From positions 186,001 through 250,000 of the forward strand of contig JAWKVP010000006.1 of assembly GCA_041398005.1 (NCBI GenBank): 64,000 nt of DNA. Direction: 5' to 3'. Positions 49,543 to 58,093 of this stretch are shown one piece after another. The stretch is from JAGREO01 sp020446285. Its GTDB lineage: Bacteria; Pseudomonadota; Alphaproteobacteria; Geminicoccales; Geminicoccaceae. The notes beneath the pieces were generated by a model. That model was not told the origin of the DNA. It was given only the letters and a program-made list of their open reading frames with translations, and searched no databases. Numbering within the stretch: position 1 is the stretch's first letter; each line of letters begins with the position of its first letter. The translations under genes were made by a program, and so were the position numbers.

Positions 49543-50151
49543 ATGATACGCAAGACAATGCGGATCGGGGAGGTACGGACCTCGATCAAACTGGAAAGTG
49601 AATTCTGGGACTACCTCAAGGAGGTGGCAGACTCCCGGGAAATGCGGCTTTCCGCGCTTGTCAACGAAGTTGCACAGGCCACACCGGACCGGACTAATCT
49701 CGCGTCCACGTTGCGCACTTTCGCGCTCGTCCATGCCCGTCTGCGGTGTCAGTCGTTGCAGCGGGAACTCGACAAGCTGTCACTCGCCGGCAACACTCAG
49801 GATCTCGTCCGGATCATGGAAGCCTGCCCGCTCCCGTGTCTGGTTCTCGATGGCGAACGATGCATCCGCCAGATCAACCGGGCTTTTGCGTTCTGGTTGA
49901 ATGTCGATTCGAAAGCGACCCTCGGCCAGCGCCTCGACAATATCATGATCCTGCGCGGCCCCGGCATGAAGGAAATGTGGTCGAGCCTGCTCGACGGGCG
50001 GATGGCCCGTGCCGGCTTCAACGCCACCTATGTCTCGCCGGGCAAGGTCAGAACGTCGCAGGCGCTTGCCGTCGCCCTGTCGGCGACCGCCGCCGATCCG
50101 AACCGCAGGGGCTGTATCGTCCTCTTCGAGACTCTCGCCGGCCGCAACTGA
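49543..50151 (+). CDS. Ribbon-helix-helix regulator with PAS-like domain
   Basis: A 202-residue protein. Residues about 8-75 are an RHH_4-type ribbon-helix-helix (RTSIKLESEFWDYLKEVADS, REMRLSALVNEVAQ, NLASTLRTFAL), a family almost confined to Alphaproteobacteria. Residues about 85-200 form a PAS-like domain (RIMEACPLPCLVLDGERCIR, INRAFAFWLNVD, RGCIVLFETLAG) with three cysteines. It may sense a small molecule or redox state and bind DNA. It is divergent from the RTX gene across 165 AT-richer bases, so the two may be linked. ATG at 49543 follows GAGGAG. Confidence 0.78.
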   Translation: MIRKTMRIGEVRTSIKLESEFWDYLKEVADSREMRLSALVNEVAQATPDRTNLASTLRTFALVHARLRCQSLQRELDKLSLAGNTQDLVRIMEACPLPCLVLDGERCIRQINRAFAFWLNVDSKATLGQRLDNIMILRGPGMKEMWSSLLDGRMARAGFNATYVSPGKVRTSQALAVALSATAADPNRRGCIVLFETLAGRN

Positions 50152-50286
50152 TCCTTCCGCCAGCCTCGACACCGCTCCCGTTGTCCCGCCCTTGCCCCGA
50201 CCACATCGTCATGGCAGGGCTTGAAGCGGTCTTCGCATCCGGCAGCTACACGGGGTAGCAAGGGGCAAGACGGGAGGACGACGGAC

Positions 50287-51297
50287 ATGAACTACCGCAA
50301 GCTCGGGCGCAGCGGCCTCAAGGTATCGCCGCTCTGTCTCGGCACGATGATGTTTGGCGATCAGACGGACGAGGCGACATCGCGTCGGATCATCGACATG
50401 GCGCGGGACGCTGGCATCAATTTCATCGACACCGCCGATGTCTATAATGACGGACGCTCCGAGGAGATTACCGGCCGCGCCATTGCCGCCGATCGCGACC
50501 GGTGGATTCTCGCGACCAAGCTTTGCAATCCGATGGGCGACGGCCCCAACGAACGCGGCCTCTCGCGCAAATGGGTGATACAGGCCTGCGAAGCCTCGCT
50601 CGCACGGCTCGAGGTCGACTATCTCGACATCTATTATCTGCATAAGGAGGACCATGACACACCACTCGACGAAACGGTCGGCGCGCTCGCCGAACTCGTC
50701 CGCCAGGGCAAGATCCGTTACATCGGCCTTTCCAACTACCGTTCCTGGCGCATCGCCGAGATCTGCCATCTGTGCGACCAGGCCGGCATCGATCGGCCGG
50801 TGGTGCTGCAACCCTATTACAACATCATGAACCGCATGCCGGAAATCGAGTTGCTGCCGGCCTGTGGTTTCTACGGCCTCGGCGTCGTACCCTATTCGCC
50901 GCTCGCACGCGGTGTGCTCACCGGCAAGTACACGCCCGGCGAGACACCTGCCGAGGGCAGCCGCGCCGCACGCCGTGACAATCGCATGATGCAGACCGAA
51001 TGGCGCGAGGAAAGCCTCGTGATCGCACAGAAGCTCAAGACGCGCGCGGAGAAGAAGGGCTGCACGCCGGGACAGTTCGCCGTAGCCTGGGTCCTGAACA
51101 ATGTGCTCGTGACGAGCCCGATCGTCGGCCCGCGCACCAGCGAACAGATGCAGGACTATCTGGGCGCCATCGATGTCGCCTTCGGCGCCGAGGACGAGGC
51201 GCTGGTCGACAGCCTCGTGACGACCGGCCATTCCTCGACGCCCGGCTACAACGATCCCGCCTATCCGATCGAGGGACGACGCCCGCGCAGCGGCTGA
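50287..51297 (+). CDS. Aldo-keto reductase
   Basis: A 336-residue TIM-barrel oxidoreductase using NADPH. The tetrad is visible: Asp48 (FIDTADVY), Tyr53, Lys78 (LATKL) and His119 (YYLHKEDHD). GKIRYIGLSNYRSW and VLQPYYNIMNR, and the C-terminal NADP loop VGPRTSEQMQDYLGA, match the AKR11/AKR13-like group that includes sugar- and aldehyde-acting enzymes. The substrate is unknown. GGGAGG is upstream of the ATG at 50287. It stands between the RHH-PAS gene and a zinc dehydrogenase. Confidence 0.9.
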   Translation: MNYRKLGRSGLKVSPLCLGTMMFGDQTDEATSRRIIDMARDAGINFIDTADVYNDGRSEEITGRAIAADRDRWILATKLCNPMGDGPNERGLSRKWVIQACEASLARLEVDYLDIYYLHKEDHDTPLDETVGALAELVRQGKIRYIGLSNYRSWRIAEICHLCDQAGIDRPVVLQPYYNIMNRMPEIELLPACGFYGLGVVPYSPLARGVLTGKYTPGETPAEGSRAARRDNRMMQTEWREESLVIAQKLKTRAEKKGCTPGQFAVAWVLNNVLVTSPIVGPRTSEQMQDYLGAIDVAFGAEDEALVDSLVTTGHSSTPGYNDPAYPIEGRRPRSG

Positions 51298-51384
51298 CGA
51301 ACGGACCAGAGCCGGACTGTTCGATCTTGAGCTGCGCACCCGGATCGGCCAGAACGTCGCGGAACAGTCCTCCCGTCCCCCTCG

Positions 51385-52422
51385 ATGGAATTGCGAATGC
51401 GCGCTGCCTTCATTCATGCCCCTTTCGATGTCCGCGTCGGCGAACTCGGCGAACCTGTCGCTGGTGAGGATGAAATCCTGGTCGACATCGAGAGCGTCGG
51501 AATCTGCGGCAGCGACCTGCATTACTACAAGGAAGGCAGCATCGGTGCCGCCCAGCAGATCCGGGCACCCTTCGTGCCGGGCCACGAATTTTCCGGGCGG
51601 GCGCGAACGAGCGTTCCGGAACGCGGCATCGAGGCGGGCGGGCTCGTCATCGTCGACCCGTGCCAGCCCTGCGGTCAGTGCGAATGGTGCAGACGCAACG
51701 AACACAATCTCTGCCCGAATGTCGTCATGATCGGTGCGCCACCGGGCAATGGCGCCATGACCGCAACGGTCGCCGTGCGCCGGGACCAGCTTTTCGCGGC
51801 ACCGCGCAATTTCGATGCCGCGGCGGCGGCGATGGCCGAACCGCTCGGTATCGGCGTGCATGCCATGGACCTCGCCCGCCCGCATTGGTTCGAGGAGGTG
51901 GCGATCCTCGGCGCCGGCCCCATCGGTCTCATCATCCTGCAACTGGTCCGTCTCGCCGGCTGTGATCGGGTCTCGGTCATCGATCCCGTGGAATATCGAC
52001 GTGAAAAGGCGCTCGGGCTCGGCGCGGCGCGGGCCTCCGCCGATCATGCCGACATCGCCGGATGGACCGGTGGACGTGGCGCCGATCTGGTCATCGAGGC
52101 GACCAACAGCCCGGACGGCCTCCAGCATGCCGCCAACGCAGCCCGTATCGGCGGCCGCTGTCTGATCGTCGGCATCCCCGACGGCAACAGCTACAGCATC
52201 GAAGCCGCGACACCGCGCCGCAAGCAGCTTTCCGTGACCTTCTCGCGGCGCATGGGCGATGTCATGCCCCGCGCTATCCGGCTGATCGAGGACCAGCGGG
52301 TGGACATGGCCACGCTCATCAGCCACCGCGTGTCGCTCGATGGCGTACCCGACGCATTCGCCATGCTTGCCGCCTGCGAGGACGGTGCAATCAAGATCAT
52401 GGTGGACATCGCCCGCAACTGA
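51385..52422 (+). CDS. Zinc-dependent alcohol/polyol dehydrogenase
   Basis: A 345-residue medium-chain dehydrogenase. Catalytic zinc ligands are Cys41 (GICGSDLHYY), His67 and Glu68 (PGHEFSG); structural zinc cysteines are Cys96, Cys99, Cys102 and Cys110. The Rossmann loop AILGAGPIGLIILQL follows about residue 172. Residue order is closest to sorbitol, xylitol or threonine dehydrogenases; the substrate is not settled. An ATG four codons later (51397) is an equally plausible start, since neither has a good ribosome site. It converges on the SIS-domain gene. Confidence 0.88.
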   Translation: MELRMRAAFIHAPFDVRVGELGEPVAGEDEILVDIESVGICGSDLHYYKEGSIGAAQQIRAPFVPGHEFSGRARTSVPERGIEAGGLVIVDPCQPCGQCEWCRRNEHNLCPNVVMIGAPPGNGAMTATVAVRRDQLFAAPRNFDAAAAAMAEPLGIGVHAMDLARPHWFEEVAILGAGPIGLIILQLVRLAGCDRVSVIDPVEYRREKALGLGAARASADHADIAGWTGGRGADLVIEATNSPDGLQHAANAARIGGRCLIVGIPDGNSYSIEAATPRRKQLSVTFSRRMGDVMPRAIRLIEDQRVDMATLISHRVSLDGVPDAFAMLAACEDGAIKIMVDIARN

Positions 52423-52470
52423 CCGCGCATGGAGGGGCAGCGGCAGATACAGGGTTCGCTCGACCGTCCG

Positions 52471-53472
52471 TCACAGTGTCTTCGTGACCTTTTGCAGGCC
52501 GGCCGGATTGTCCGGGTTCAGGCCACGGCTGCGGGCGAGCGCGTCGGCGGCACCGTGAAAGGCCGAAAGCACGAGAATCGGGTCGAGATCGGGGTGGAGC
52601 GGCTCGGGACGCGGGAAGGAGGGCGATCGACCGATGGTTTCGACCTTCATGGCCGGATCGCCCGCCGCCCGCTCGATGAGCCGTTCCAGCTCCTCACCGG
52701 TCCATTCGGACGGCAACAACAATGCCGGTCCGCCCGGACCGAGCAGTGCCTTCGGGCCATGATGGAACTCGGCGGACGACATGCCGATCGCGAACAGACC
52801 CGCCAGCTCCTGCAGCTTGAGCGCCATTTCCTGTACGACCGCCATGCCCGGCCCACGACCGATGATGAAACCGGCGGGAACATCGCTGAACAGATCGATC
52901 ACCCCCTGTTCCCAGGAAAGCGCCTGGGCTCTTGCAACCGCTTCGGGCAGCCTGGACAGCGCATCCTCGAGCTTCGCATCTTCCGTCCACGCTGCCGTGA
53001 GCCGGGCGATGACTGCAAGCGTACAGATCACGCTCTTGGTGGCGGCAATGCTTCTCTCCGGGCCGGCTCGACAGTCCAGGGCGAATTCGGCCGCCTCTGC
53101 GAGGGGCGAGGCCGGATCGTTCACAATGGCGATTGCGAGCGCACCGCGCTCGCGGGCGAAGCGGGCGGTTTCGATGATATCGGGCCCCTGTCCCGACTGT
53201 GAGATGGCAAGGGCGAGTGCACCCTCGAGATGGAGATCGGAGCGTGCCCGCGTCCAGAGCGACGGCGGCATGGTCGCAACCACCCGGCCGGCACGGCTGG
53301 CAAAGAGAAAACCCGCATAGGTGGCGGCATGATCGGAGCTGCCGCGCGCGACGGTAAAGGCGAAGGGCGGCGGCGACCGCTTCAGCCGCGCGACGATCTC
53401 GTCATAGATCCCGCCATCGGATGCCAGCATGCGTTCGAGCGCCGCCGGCGCCTCACATGCCTCCTCGAGCAT
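52471..53472 (-). CDS. SIS-domain sugar-phosphate isomerase/deaminase
   Basis: A 333-residue protein with two SIS domains. FTVARGSSDHAATYAGFLF and ISQSGQGPDIIETARFARE (first) and GRGPGMAVVQEMALKLQELAG then SSAEFHHGPKALLG (second) match the GlmS/AgaS/NagB-II isomerase module without the glutaminase domain. Such proteins deaminate glucosamine-6-phosphate or related amino-sugar phosphates. The next gene upstream, a BadF-type kinase, would supply the phosphate. I chose the ATG at 53472 because GAGG is five bases upstream; GTG 53487 or 53478 are alternatives. Confidence 0.85.
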   Translation of the reverse strand: MLEEACEAPAALERMLASDGGIYDEIVARLKRSPPPFAFTVARGSSDHAATYAGFLFASRAGRVVATMPPSLWTRARSDLHLEGALALAISQSGQGPDIIETARFARERGALAIAIVNDPASPLAEAAEFALDCRAGPERSIAATKSVICTLAVIARLTAAWTEDAKLEDALSRLPEAVARAQALSWEQGVIDLFSDVPAGFIIGRGPGMAVVQEMALKLQELAGLFAIGMSSAEFHHGPKALLGPGGPALLLPSEWTGEELERLIERAAGDPAMKVETIGRSPSFPRPEPLHPDLDPILVLSAFHGAADALARSRGLNPDNPAGLQKVTKTL

Positions 53473-53678
53473 GCCCACCTCGATCACACTCCCTCTTCAG
53501 CTCTTCAGGACCTTCCCATGACAGCCGTTCACCGGCTGTCACGACGTTGCGCAACCGCAGGAAAATCGTCAACACGCAGCTGGCATTTCCCGATCACGGA
53601 AAACAGGGAAACCGGCTCCATCGACCTGTTTCGCCGTCTTTCCTGTTCGTTCAGTTGTTCCACCTGACGGGAAATTCT

Positions 53679-53787
53679 CTAGTGCTCAGGCGCATTCACT
53701 TTGTTCATCCACCCGAGCACCAGCTCCTTGTTTTTACATCAATTTATCCAGACAGATCCGTACGATCTGTCTGGATCGATGCACTAG
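53679..53787 (+). repeat. Dispersed palindromic repeat, copy C (complete)
   Basis: A 109-bp element from CTAGTGCTCAGGCGCATTCA (53679) to GATGCACTAG (53787). Module 1 ends CCGAGCACCAG; module 2 has the dyad CCAGACAGATC/GATCTGTCTGG (53748-53774). Both outer ends read CTAG. The CTA at 53784-53786 is the stop codon of the kinase gene, and the element fills much of the 311-base gap between it and the SIS gene. Confidence 0.93.
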
Positions 53788-54677
53788 ATGATCTCCGAAT
53801 AGATCTCCGCGCGTGCCTTGCCTCTCGCGACCCGCAGGGCGCCGGCGACCGGGTCGGCTTGCGGCTCCACGATCCATGATGCCGGCTCGGGCGCTAGTCT
53901 GTCCGCAAGGACCCGCGACAGGCCGCCGGTCAATGCGGTCGGCAGTTCGCCATCGAGACTGGCGAGGCGGATCAGGCGTTCCATTTCGAGCGTCGCACGA
54001 TCAACGATGTGCAACGCGGCACGCGAACCCGCCACGGAATGATCGAACACCATGGGCGCGAGCGAGCCCAGGATCGTCGGCGTGGCCAGCCGCAGCCAGT
54101 CGAGAATGGCGTTGTGCTGACCGCCGAGGGTTTCGAGGATCTCCATGAAGAACTTCGTGTCGGCCTCATCGCAGGCAAGGTGATCGTCCTTGCGGCGCAG
54201 ACAGGCGCGCACCGCTTCGCGGCCGACCCAGCAACCGCTGCCATCGTCACCGCCGAGCGGTCCCCAGCCGCCCACCTGGCGGATCCGGCCATCATGATCG
54301 AGACTCACGCCGGCACTGCCGGTTCCCACCACGACCATCGCACCCGGACGACCACCATGGGCGCCGAGGAGAGCAATGTAGGTGTCGGATACGATGCTGA
54401 TCGCGCCGGCGTCACCGAGAAGCTGGCAGACACGTTGCTTGAGCCCCGTCTGGCGGGCGCCGGCGATGCCGCAGCCGACGATGCACTGGTCGATCGACAC
54501 GTTGGCCCCGAGCAGTGCGTTGACGAGCGCATCGCGAATGTTGGCCGCCGCCCGGTCCGCACCCAGCGTCAGCGATGCGGGGCGGCCCCAGCTTTCGCCG
54601 ACCAGTTGTCCCGCCTCATCCTCGACACGCAGCCTGAGATTGCTCGCGCCCGCATCGACGCCGACATAATATGCCAT
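53784..54677 (-). CDS. BadF/BadG-type kinase (N-acetylglucosamine kinase-like)
   Basis: A 297-residue ASKHA kinase. YYVGVDAGASNLRLRVED is the phosphate-1 loop, VVVGTGSAGVSLDHDGRIRQVGGWGPLGGDDGSGCWVG is the long block shared by N-acetylglucosamine kinases of the BadF/BadG family, and LTGGLSRVLADRL is the adenosine motif. It probably makes GlcNAc-6-P or GlcN-6-P for the neighbouring SIS enzyme. The stop TAG is the end of repeat copy C, so the C-terminal residues may have been set by insertion. It follows creatininase by 33 bases. Confidence 0.87.
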   Translation of the reverse strand: MAYYVGVDAGASNLRLRVEDEAGQLVGESWGRPASLTLGADRAAANIRDALVNALLGANVSIDQCIVGCGIAGARQTGLKQRVCQLLGDAGAISIVSDTYIALLGAHGGRPGAMVVVGTGSAGVSLDHDGRIRQVGGWGPLGGDDGSGCWVGREAVRACLRRKDDHLACDEADTKFFMEILETLGGQHNAILDWLRLATPTILGSLAPMVFDHSVAGSRAALHIVDRATLEMERLIRLASLDGELPTALTGGLSRVLADRLAPEPASWIVEPQADPVAGALRVARGKARAEIYSEII

Positions 54678-54710
54678 GTGACCTGTGTCCCGATTGAGAC
54701 CGCAGCCGGA

Positions 54711-55493
54711 TCAGCCTCCGGCTCGCGGACCCCAGAACGAAGGATCGGCCAACCGTCGAGCGAGATGCGCCGCGGCAATATCCAACAGCACTTCACCCTG
54801 CCCTGCCGTGGACACCGTCGGATCGCCCAGGGCTCCCGACGGCGATTTTTCGGCAAAGCTCAACCAACGATAGCCATCCTCCGTATCATCCGCCCGATGA
54901 TCGCGGGCATCCGGACAGCGCGCCGCGGCAAGAGCCGAACGGTCGACGAGGTCCGGGGAAAGATGCATTACCATTGACGTCTCTGCCTCGCAAGCATGTC
55001 GAATGCCTTTTTGTGTCAAAAGATGCGGAGCGAGCAAATGTTGCGCCAAAGTCCAGTAAGTTGCGGTGACAATGGGAAGGTCGAGATCACGGGTGATTTC
55101 TTCGGTTATTGTTTGCAAGGCAGAAATATTCCCGCCATGACTGTTGATGAGCGCGATCCTGCGAAATCCGTGACGTTGCAGTGACCGGCAGATGTGATGA
55201 ATGAGCTTGTGAAACGTCGAGAAATCGAGCGTCACGGTTCCGCCGAACGCCATGTGGTGCTCGCTCAGGCCGGTCCAGATTGTGTCCATGACGAGTGCCG
55301 GCCGTTCTTCGACAAGAAGCTTCGCCGCTCGCTCGCACACCGCATGGCCGAGCATGCTGTCGGTTCCGACGGGCAGATGCGGCCCGTGCTGCTCCATCGA
55401 TGCCACCGGAAGCATCACCACGGTATCGGGGCGGGCCAGATCCCGAAGCTCGGGCGCACGCAATTCGCGGAACAGAACGGAACGCTGGGTCAC
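54711..55493 (-). CDS. Creatininase-family amidohydrolase
   Basis: A 260-residue metal hydrolase. VASMEQHGPHLPVGTDSMLG (30-49) holds Glu34, His36 and Asp45; INSHGGNISAL and the CEAETSMVMHLSPDLVD block with Glu complete the two-metal site. The family cleaves small cyclic amides such as creatinine, or opens amides in other pathways; the substrate here is open. The start is a GTG that overlaps the stop of the hydrolase gene (GTGA), so translation is coupled. Confidence 0.9.
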   Translation of the reverse strand: MTQRSVLFRELRAPELRDLARPDTVVMLPVASMEQHGPHLPVGTDSMLGHAVCERAAKLLVEERPALVMDTIWTGLSEHHMAFGGTVTLDFSTFHKLIHHICRSLQRHGFRRIALINSHGGNISALQTITEEITRDLDLPIVTATYWTLAQHLLAPHLLTQKGIRHACEAETSMVMHLSPDLVDRSALAAARCPDARDHRADDTEDGYRWLSFAEKSPSGALGDPTVSTAGQGEVLLDIAAAHLARRLADPSFWGPRAGG

Positions 55494-56245
55494 AGGCAGG
55501 CATCCAGAATGCGGTCGACGGCATGGCCGATACGACGAAGATCCTCGTCACGGGAAAGGCGATGATCGCCATCCTTCACCAGTTCCACCGTGACATACGG
55601 CGAACGAAGCGCCGCGGCGAGGTCGATCGAGGTTTCCCACGGCACGTCCGGATCGAGCTGGCCATGCAGGAGATGCACCGGCCGGTCGATTTCGATGACC
55701 GAACCGAGCAGAAGATTGTTCCGACCGTCATCGAGAAACCCCTGCCTGAGCGGCACGGGGTCACCATAGGCCGACGGCATGAGGGTACGCCCCTTTTGCG
55801 CCAGTTCGATACGCTGTTCGTCGCTGAGCCCGGGCTCCATCAGTCTCTGCGTGAAGTCCGGCGCGGCGGCAATGCCGACGAGACCGCGCAACCGCTCCCT
55901 GCGCTCAAGCCCGGCAAGCAGCATCAGCCAGCCGCCCATGCTCGATCCGACCAGCACGAAGGGGCCCTGCACGACATGATCCAGAACCGCCAGCACGTCG
56001 TCGCGCCACTCGGAAATCACATGTTCCTCGAACACGCCCGGCGACTGACCGTGGCCACGATAGTCGAAGCGGGTGAAGGCCTGTCCCAGGCGGCGCGCAT
56101 GGGCCTCGAGAAAGACCGCCTTGCTGCCGGTCATGTCCGAGGCATAGCCGCCGAGAAAGACGATTTCCGGCGAATGGCCTGCGGAGTGCTCATAGGCGAG
56201 CGTCCTGCCGTTTCCGCAATCGAGCATGGATGGCACGCCGGTCAC
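55490..56245 (-). CDS. Alpha/beta hydrolase
   Basis: A 251-residue serine hydrolase. The nucleophile elbow GSSMGG has Ser102; the acid is Asp near 198 (HGQLDPDVPW) and the base is His near 229 (DGDHRLS). The oxyanion strand VFLGGYASDMTGSKA and FDYRGHGQSPG are typical. Overall pattern is near ABHD10-type thioesterases of Alphaproteobacteria. GGGGAG lies nine bases upstream of the GTG at 56245. It begins the leftward run hydrolase-creatininase-kinase. A perfect 12-bp palindrome CGTGCTAGCACG (56281-56292) is 36 bases upstream. Confidence 0.87.
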   Translation of the reverse strand: MTGVPSMLDCGNGRTLAYEHSAGHSPEIVFLGGYASDMTGSKAVFLEAHARRLGQAFTRFDYRGHGQSPGVFEEHVISEWRDDVLAVLDHVVQGPFVLVGSSMGGWLMLLAGLERRERLRGLVGIAAAPDFTQRLMEPGLSDEQRIELAQKGRTLMPSAYGDPVPLRQGFLDDGRNNLLLGSVIEIDRPVHLLHGQLDPDVPWETSIDLAAALRSPYVTVELVKDGDHRLSRDEDLRRIGHAVDRILDACL

Positions 56246-56486
56246 CTGACAATTCTCCCCGGTTTGTCTGTTGCCATAATCGTGCTAGCACGCGACAGGC
56301 AAGGTGGCGAGCGCCGATCACCCGCCGGTGGAGATGCGCCAGCCGCCGCCTTGGCAATCGCTCTCGATGCCTGTCTCCGCCTGACGGACGCAGCGCGTCA
56401 GGCATATCATGGCGGGTTTTCCGCCACAGTGAAACCGGGTGTCCGGGCCCGGCCACGACGGCCACCGGCACGGAATGCAGCGAACC

Positions 56487-57722
56487 ATGACGACAGGCAA
56501 CCCCTTGATGCAACCTCAGGTCAGACCGGCTGTGCTGCAGGTCCTGCCGTCGCTGGAAAGCGGTGGCGCCGAACGCGGCACGGTGCAGATCGCCGGCGCT
56601 CTCGTCGAAGCCGGCTGGAACGCGGTCGTTGCCTCATCGGGCGGTCGCCTCGAACGCGAGCTCGCAGCGACCGGCGCGACGCATGTGACCCTGCCGCTGG
56701 CATCGAAAAATCCGCTTGTGATCGCATCGAATGCAGTTCGCCTGGCAAAGCTCGCCCGAGCGCGCAATGTACGCCTCATCCACGCACGCTCGCGGGCACC
56801 GGCCTGGAGCGCCGCGTTTGCCGCAAGGCGTGCCGGCATCTCGTTCATGACGACCTTTCATGGCGTCTATCAGGGTCACGATCACTGGCTGAAGAAGCGC
56901 TACAACGCGATCATGACCGCCGGCGACCGCGTGATCGCGGTTTCCGACTATGTCCACGAACATGTGCAGAAGGTCTACGGCGTCGATGCGGCACGGGTGC
57001 GGGTGATCCGCCGGGGGGTCGATCTGGCGGCATTCGATCCGGCCATCGTCCGCGGCCACCGTGTGGCGGCGCTGAGCGAGCGGTGGCAACTCGGCTACGA
57101 GCGCAAGGTGGTGATGCTGCCGGGCCGGGTGGTACGAATCAAGGGGCATCTCATGATGCTCGACGCGATGATGCGCATGGAACGACGGGATTTCATCGTT
57201 CTCATTGTCGGCGATCTCGATCCGGCAAGTTCCTACGTCAAGGAACTCGAACGCGACATTCTCAGGAAGGGGCTGACCGACCGCGTGCATTTCGGCGGCC
57301 ATTGCGACGACATGGCGGCGGCATACATGCTCGCCGACGTGGTCACTCTGCCGGCGATCGGCCCCGAGGCCTTCGGCCGTGTGGCGATCGAGGCGCAGGC
57401 CATGGGCAAGCCGGTGATCGTCACCAATGCCGGCGGCCTGCCGGAAACCGTGATGCCGGCCTCGACCGGCTGGCTGGTGGAGCCGAACAATCCCGACGAA
57501 CTCGCCTGGGCGCTCGATCTGGCGCTGTCGATGGAAACGGATGTCCGCGAACGCCTCGCCACCCGCGCCCGCCAGTTCGTCGCCGACGAACTCAGCATCG
57601 ACCAGATGTGCCGCCGGACGCTGGACGTCTACCGCGAACTGGTCAAGGACGCGCCACGTCCGTCAGCGGCGACCGCGCCGGTCACTGTCGATGACATTCT
57701 GCCGGAGCGGGAAGCGGGGTAG
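56487..57722 (+). CDS. Glycosyltransferase family 4
   Basis: A 411-residue GT-B enzyme. VLQVLPSLESGGAERGTVQIAG is the acceptor-domain start; the donor domain has VMLPGRVVRIKGHLMMLDAM, VGDLDPASSYVKEL and the EX7E block PEAFGRVAIEAQAMGKPVIVTN with the nucleotide-sugar glutamates. Such enzymes build lipopolysaccharide or other envelope glycans; donor and acceptor are unknown. The start could be ATG 56475 or 56487; I took the latter as homologues begin close to the Rossmann strand. Nothing else of a glycan locus is in the window. Confidence 0.87.
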   Translation: MTTGNPLMQPQVRPAVLQVLPSLESGGAERGTVQIAGALVEAGWNAVVASSGGRLERELAATGATHVTLPLASKNPLVIASNAVRLAKLARARNVRLIHARSRAPAWSAAFAARRAGISFMTTFHGVYQGHDHWLKKRYNAIMTAGDRVIAVSDYVHEHVQKVYGVDAARVRVIRRGVDLAAFDPAIVRGHRVAALSERWQLGYERKVVMLPGRVVRIKGHLMMLDAMMRMERRDFIVLIVGDLDPASSYVKELERDILRKGLTDRVHFGGHCDDMAAAYMLADVVTLPAIGPEAFGRVAIEAQAMGKPVIVTNAGGLPETVMPASTGWLVEPNNPDELAWALDLALSMETDVRERLATRARQFVADELSIDQMCRRTLDVYRELVKDAPRPSAATAPVTVDDILPEREAG

Positions 57723-57761
57723 TAGCGTTCCCCGCCCTGATCCCTTCGAACCGCCGCGCCA

Positions 57762-57881
57762 TCAGTCCCCGTGCCAGAACCCGGTGATGGCGAAATATCC
57801 AAGCGTATAGCGGTAGAATTCGACCGCAGTCCCGGTCGCGATCATGACGCGTGTGACATTGTTGCGGCGCATGGAATTCAT
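57762..57881 (-). CDS. Possible 39-residue protein
   Basis: A short frame on the minus strand, MNSMRRNNVTRVMIATGTAV then EFYRYTLGYFAITGFWHGD. The residue choice looks natural (aromatic and branched residues, a basic start, one hydrophobic stretch) and codon use resembles the neighbours. GGGA lies seven bases upstream of the ATG at 57881. No family is recognised. It lies in a 371-base gap between the glycosyltransferase and thrS; the rest of that gap, 57882-58093, shows no other open frame that I can support. Confidence 0.4.
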   Translation of the reverse strand: MNSMRRNNVTRVMIATGTAVEFYRYTLGYFAITGFWHGD

Positions 57882-58093
57882 TGTGTCCCGGTGGTCTGCC
57901 TGAACGCATCATCGACCCTCCCGATTAACATGATGTTGACACTCAGCCCCATGTGCCATTCGTCGATTGTCCCCGTATCTGGACTGTTGCCTCAACGGCA
58001 TCCGGGTGTCCGGACGCCGCAATCTGTTGACACCAACGCCGCGCGCACTATGGGTTGGCTCCGGTTTTGTCACGCAGAGGCCTTTCCCCCGAT

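Noticed and set aside
50209..52326. 705-codon open frame antisense to the aldo-keto reductase and dehydrogenase
   Set aside because: It crosses two convincing genes and has no family pattern; the frame is a shadow.
56281..56292. Palindrome CGTGCTAGCACG as a defined operator
   Set aside because: It is perfect and lies between divergent genes, but no regulator gene is adjacent and a 12-bp palindrome alone is weak evidence; mentioned only under the hydrolase gene.
57882..58093. T-box or other riboswitch before thrS
   Set aside because: No T-box sequence, specifier stem or antiterminator is recognisable; T-boxes are also not expected in Alphaproteobacteria.
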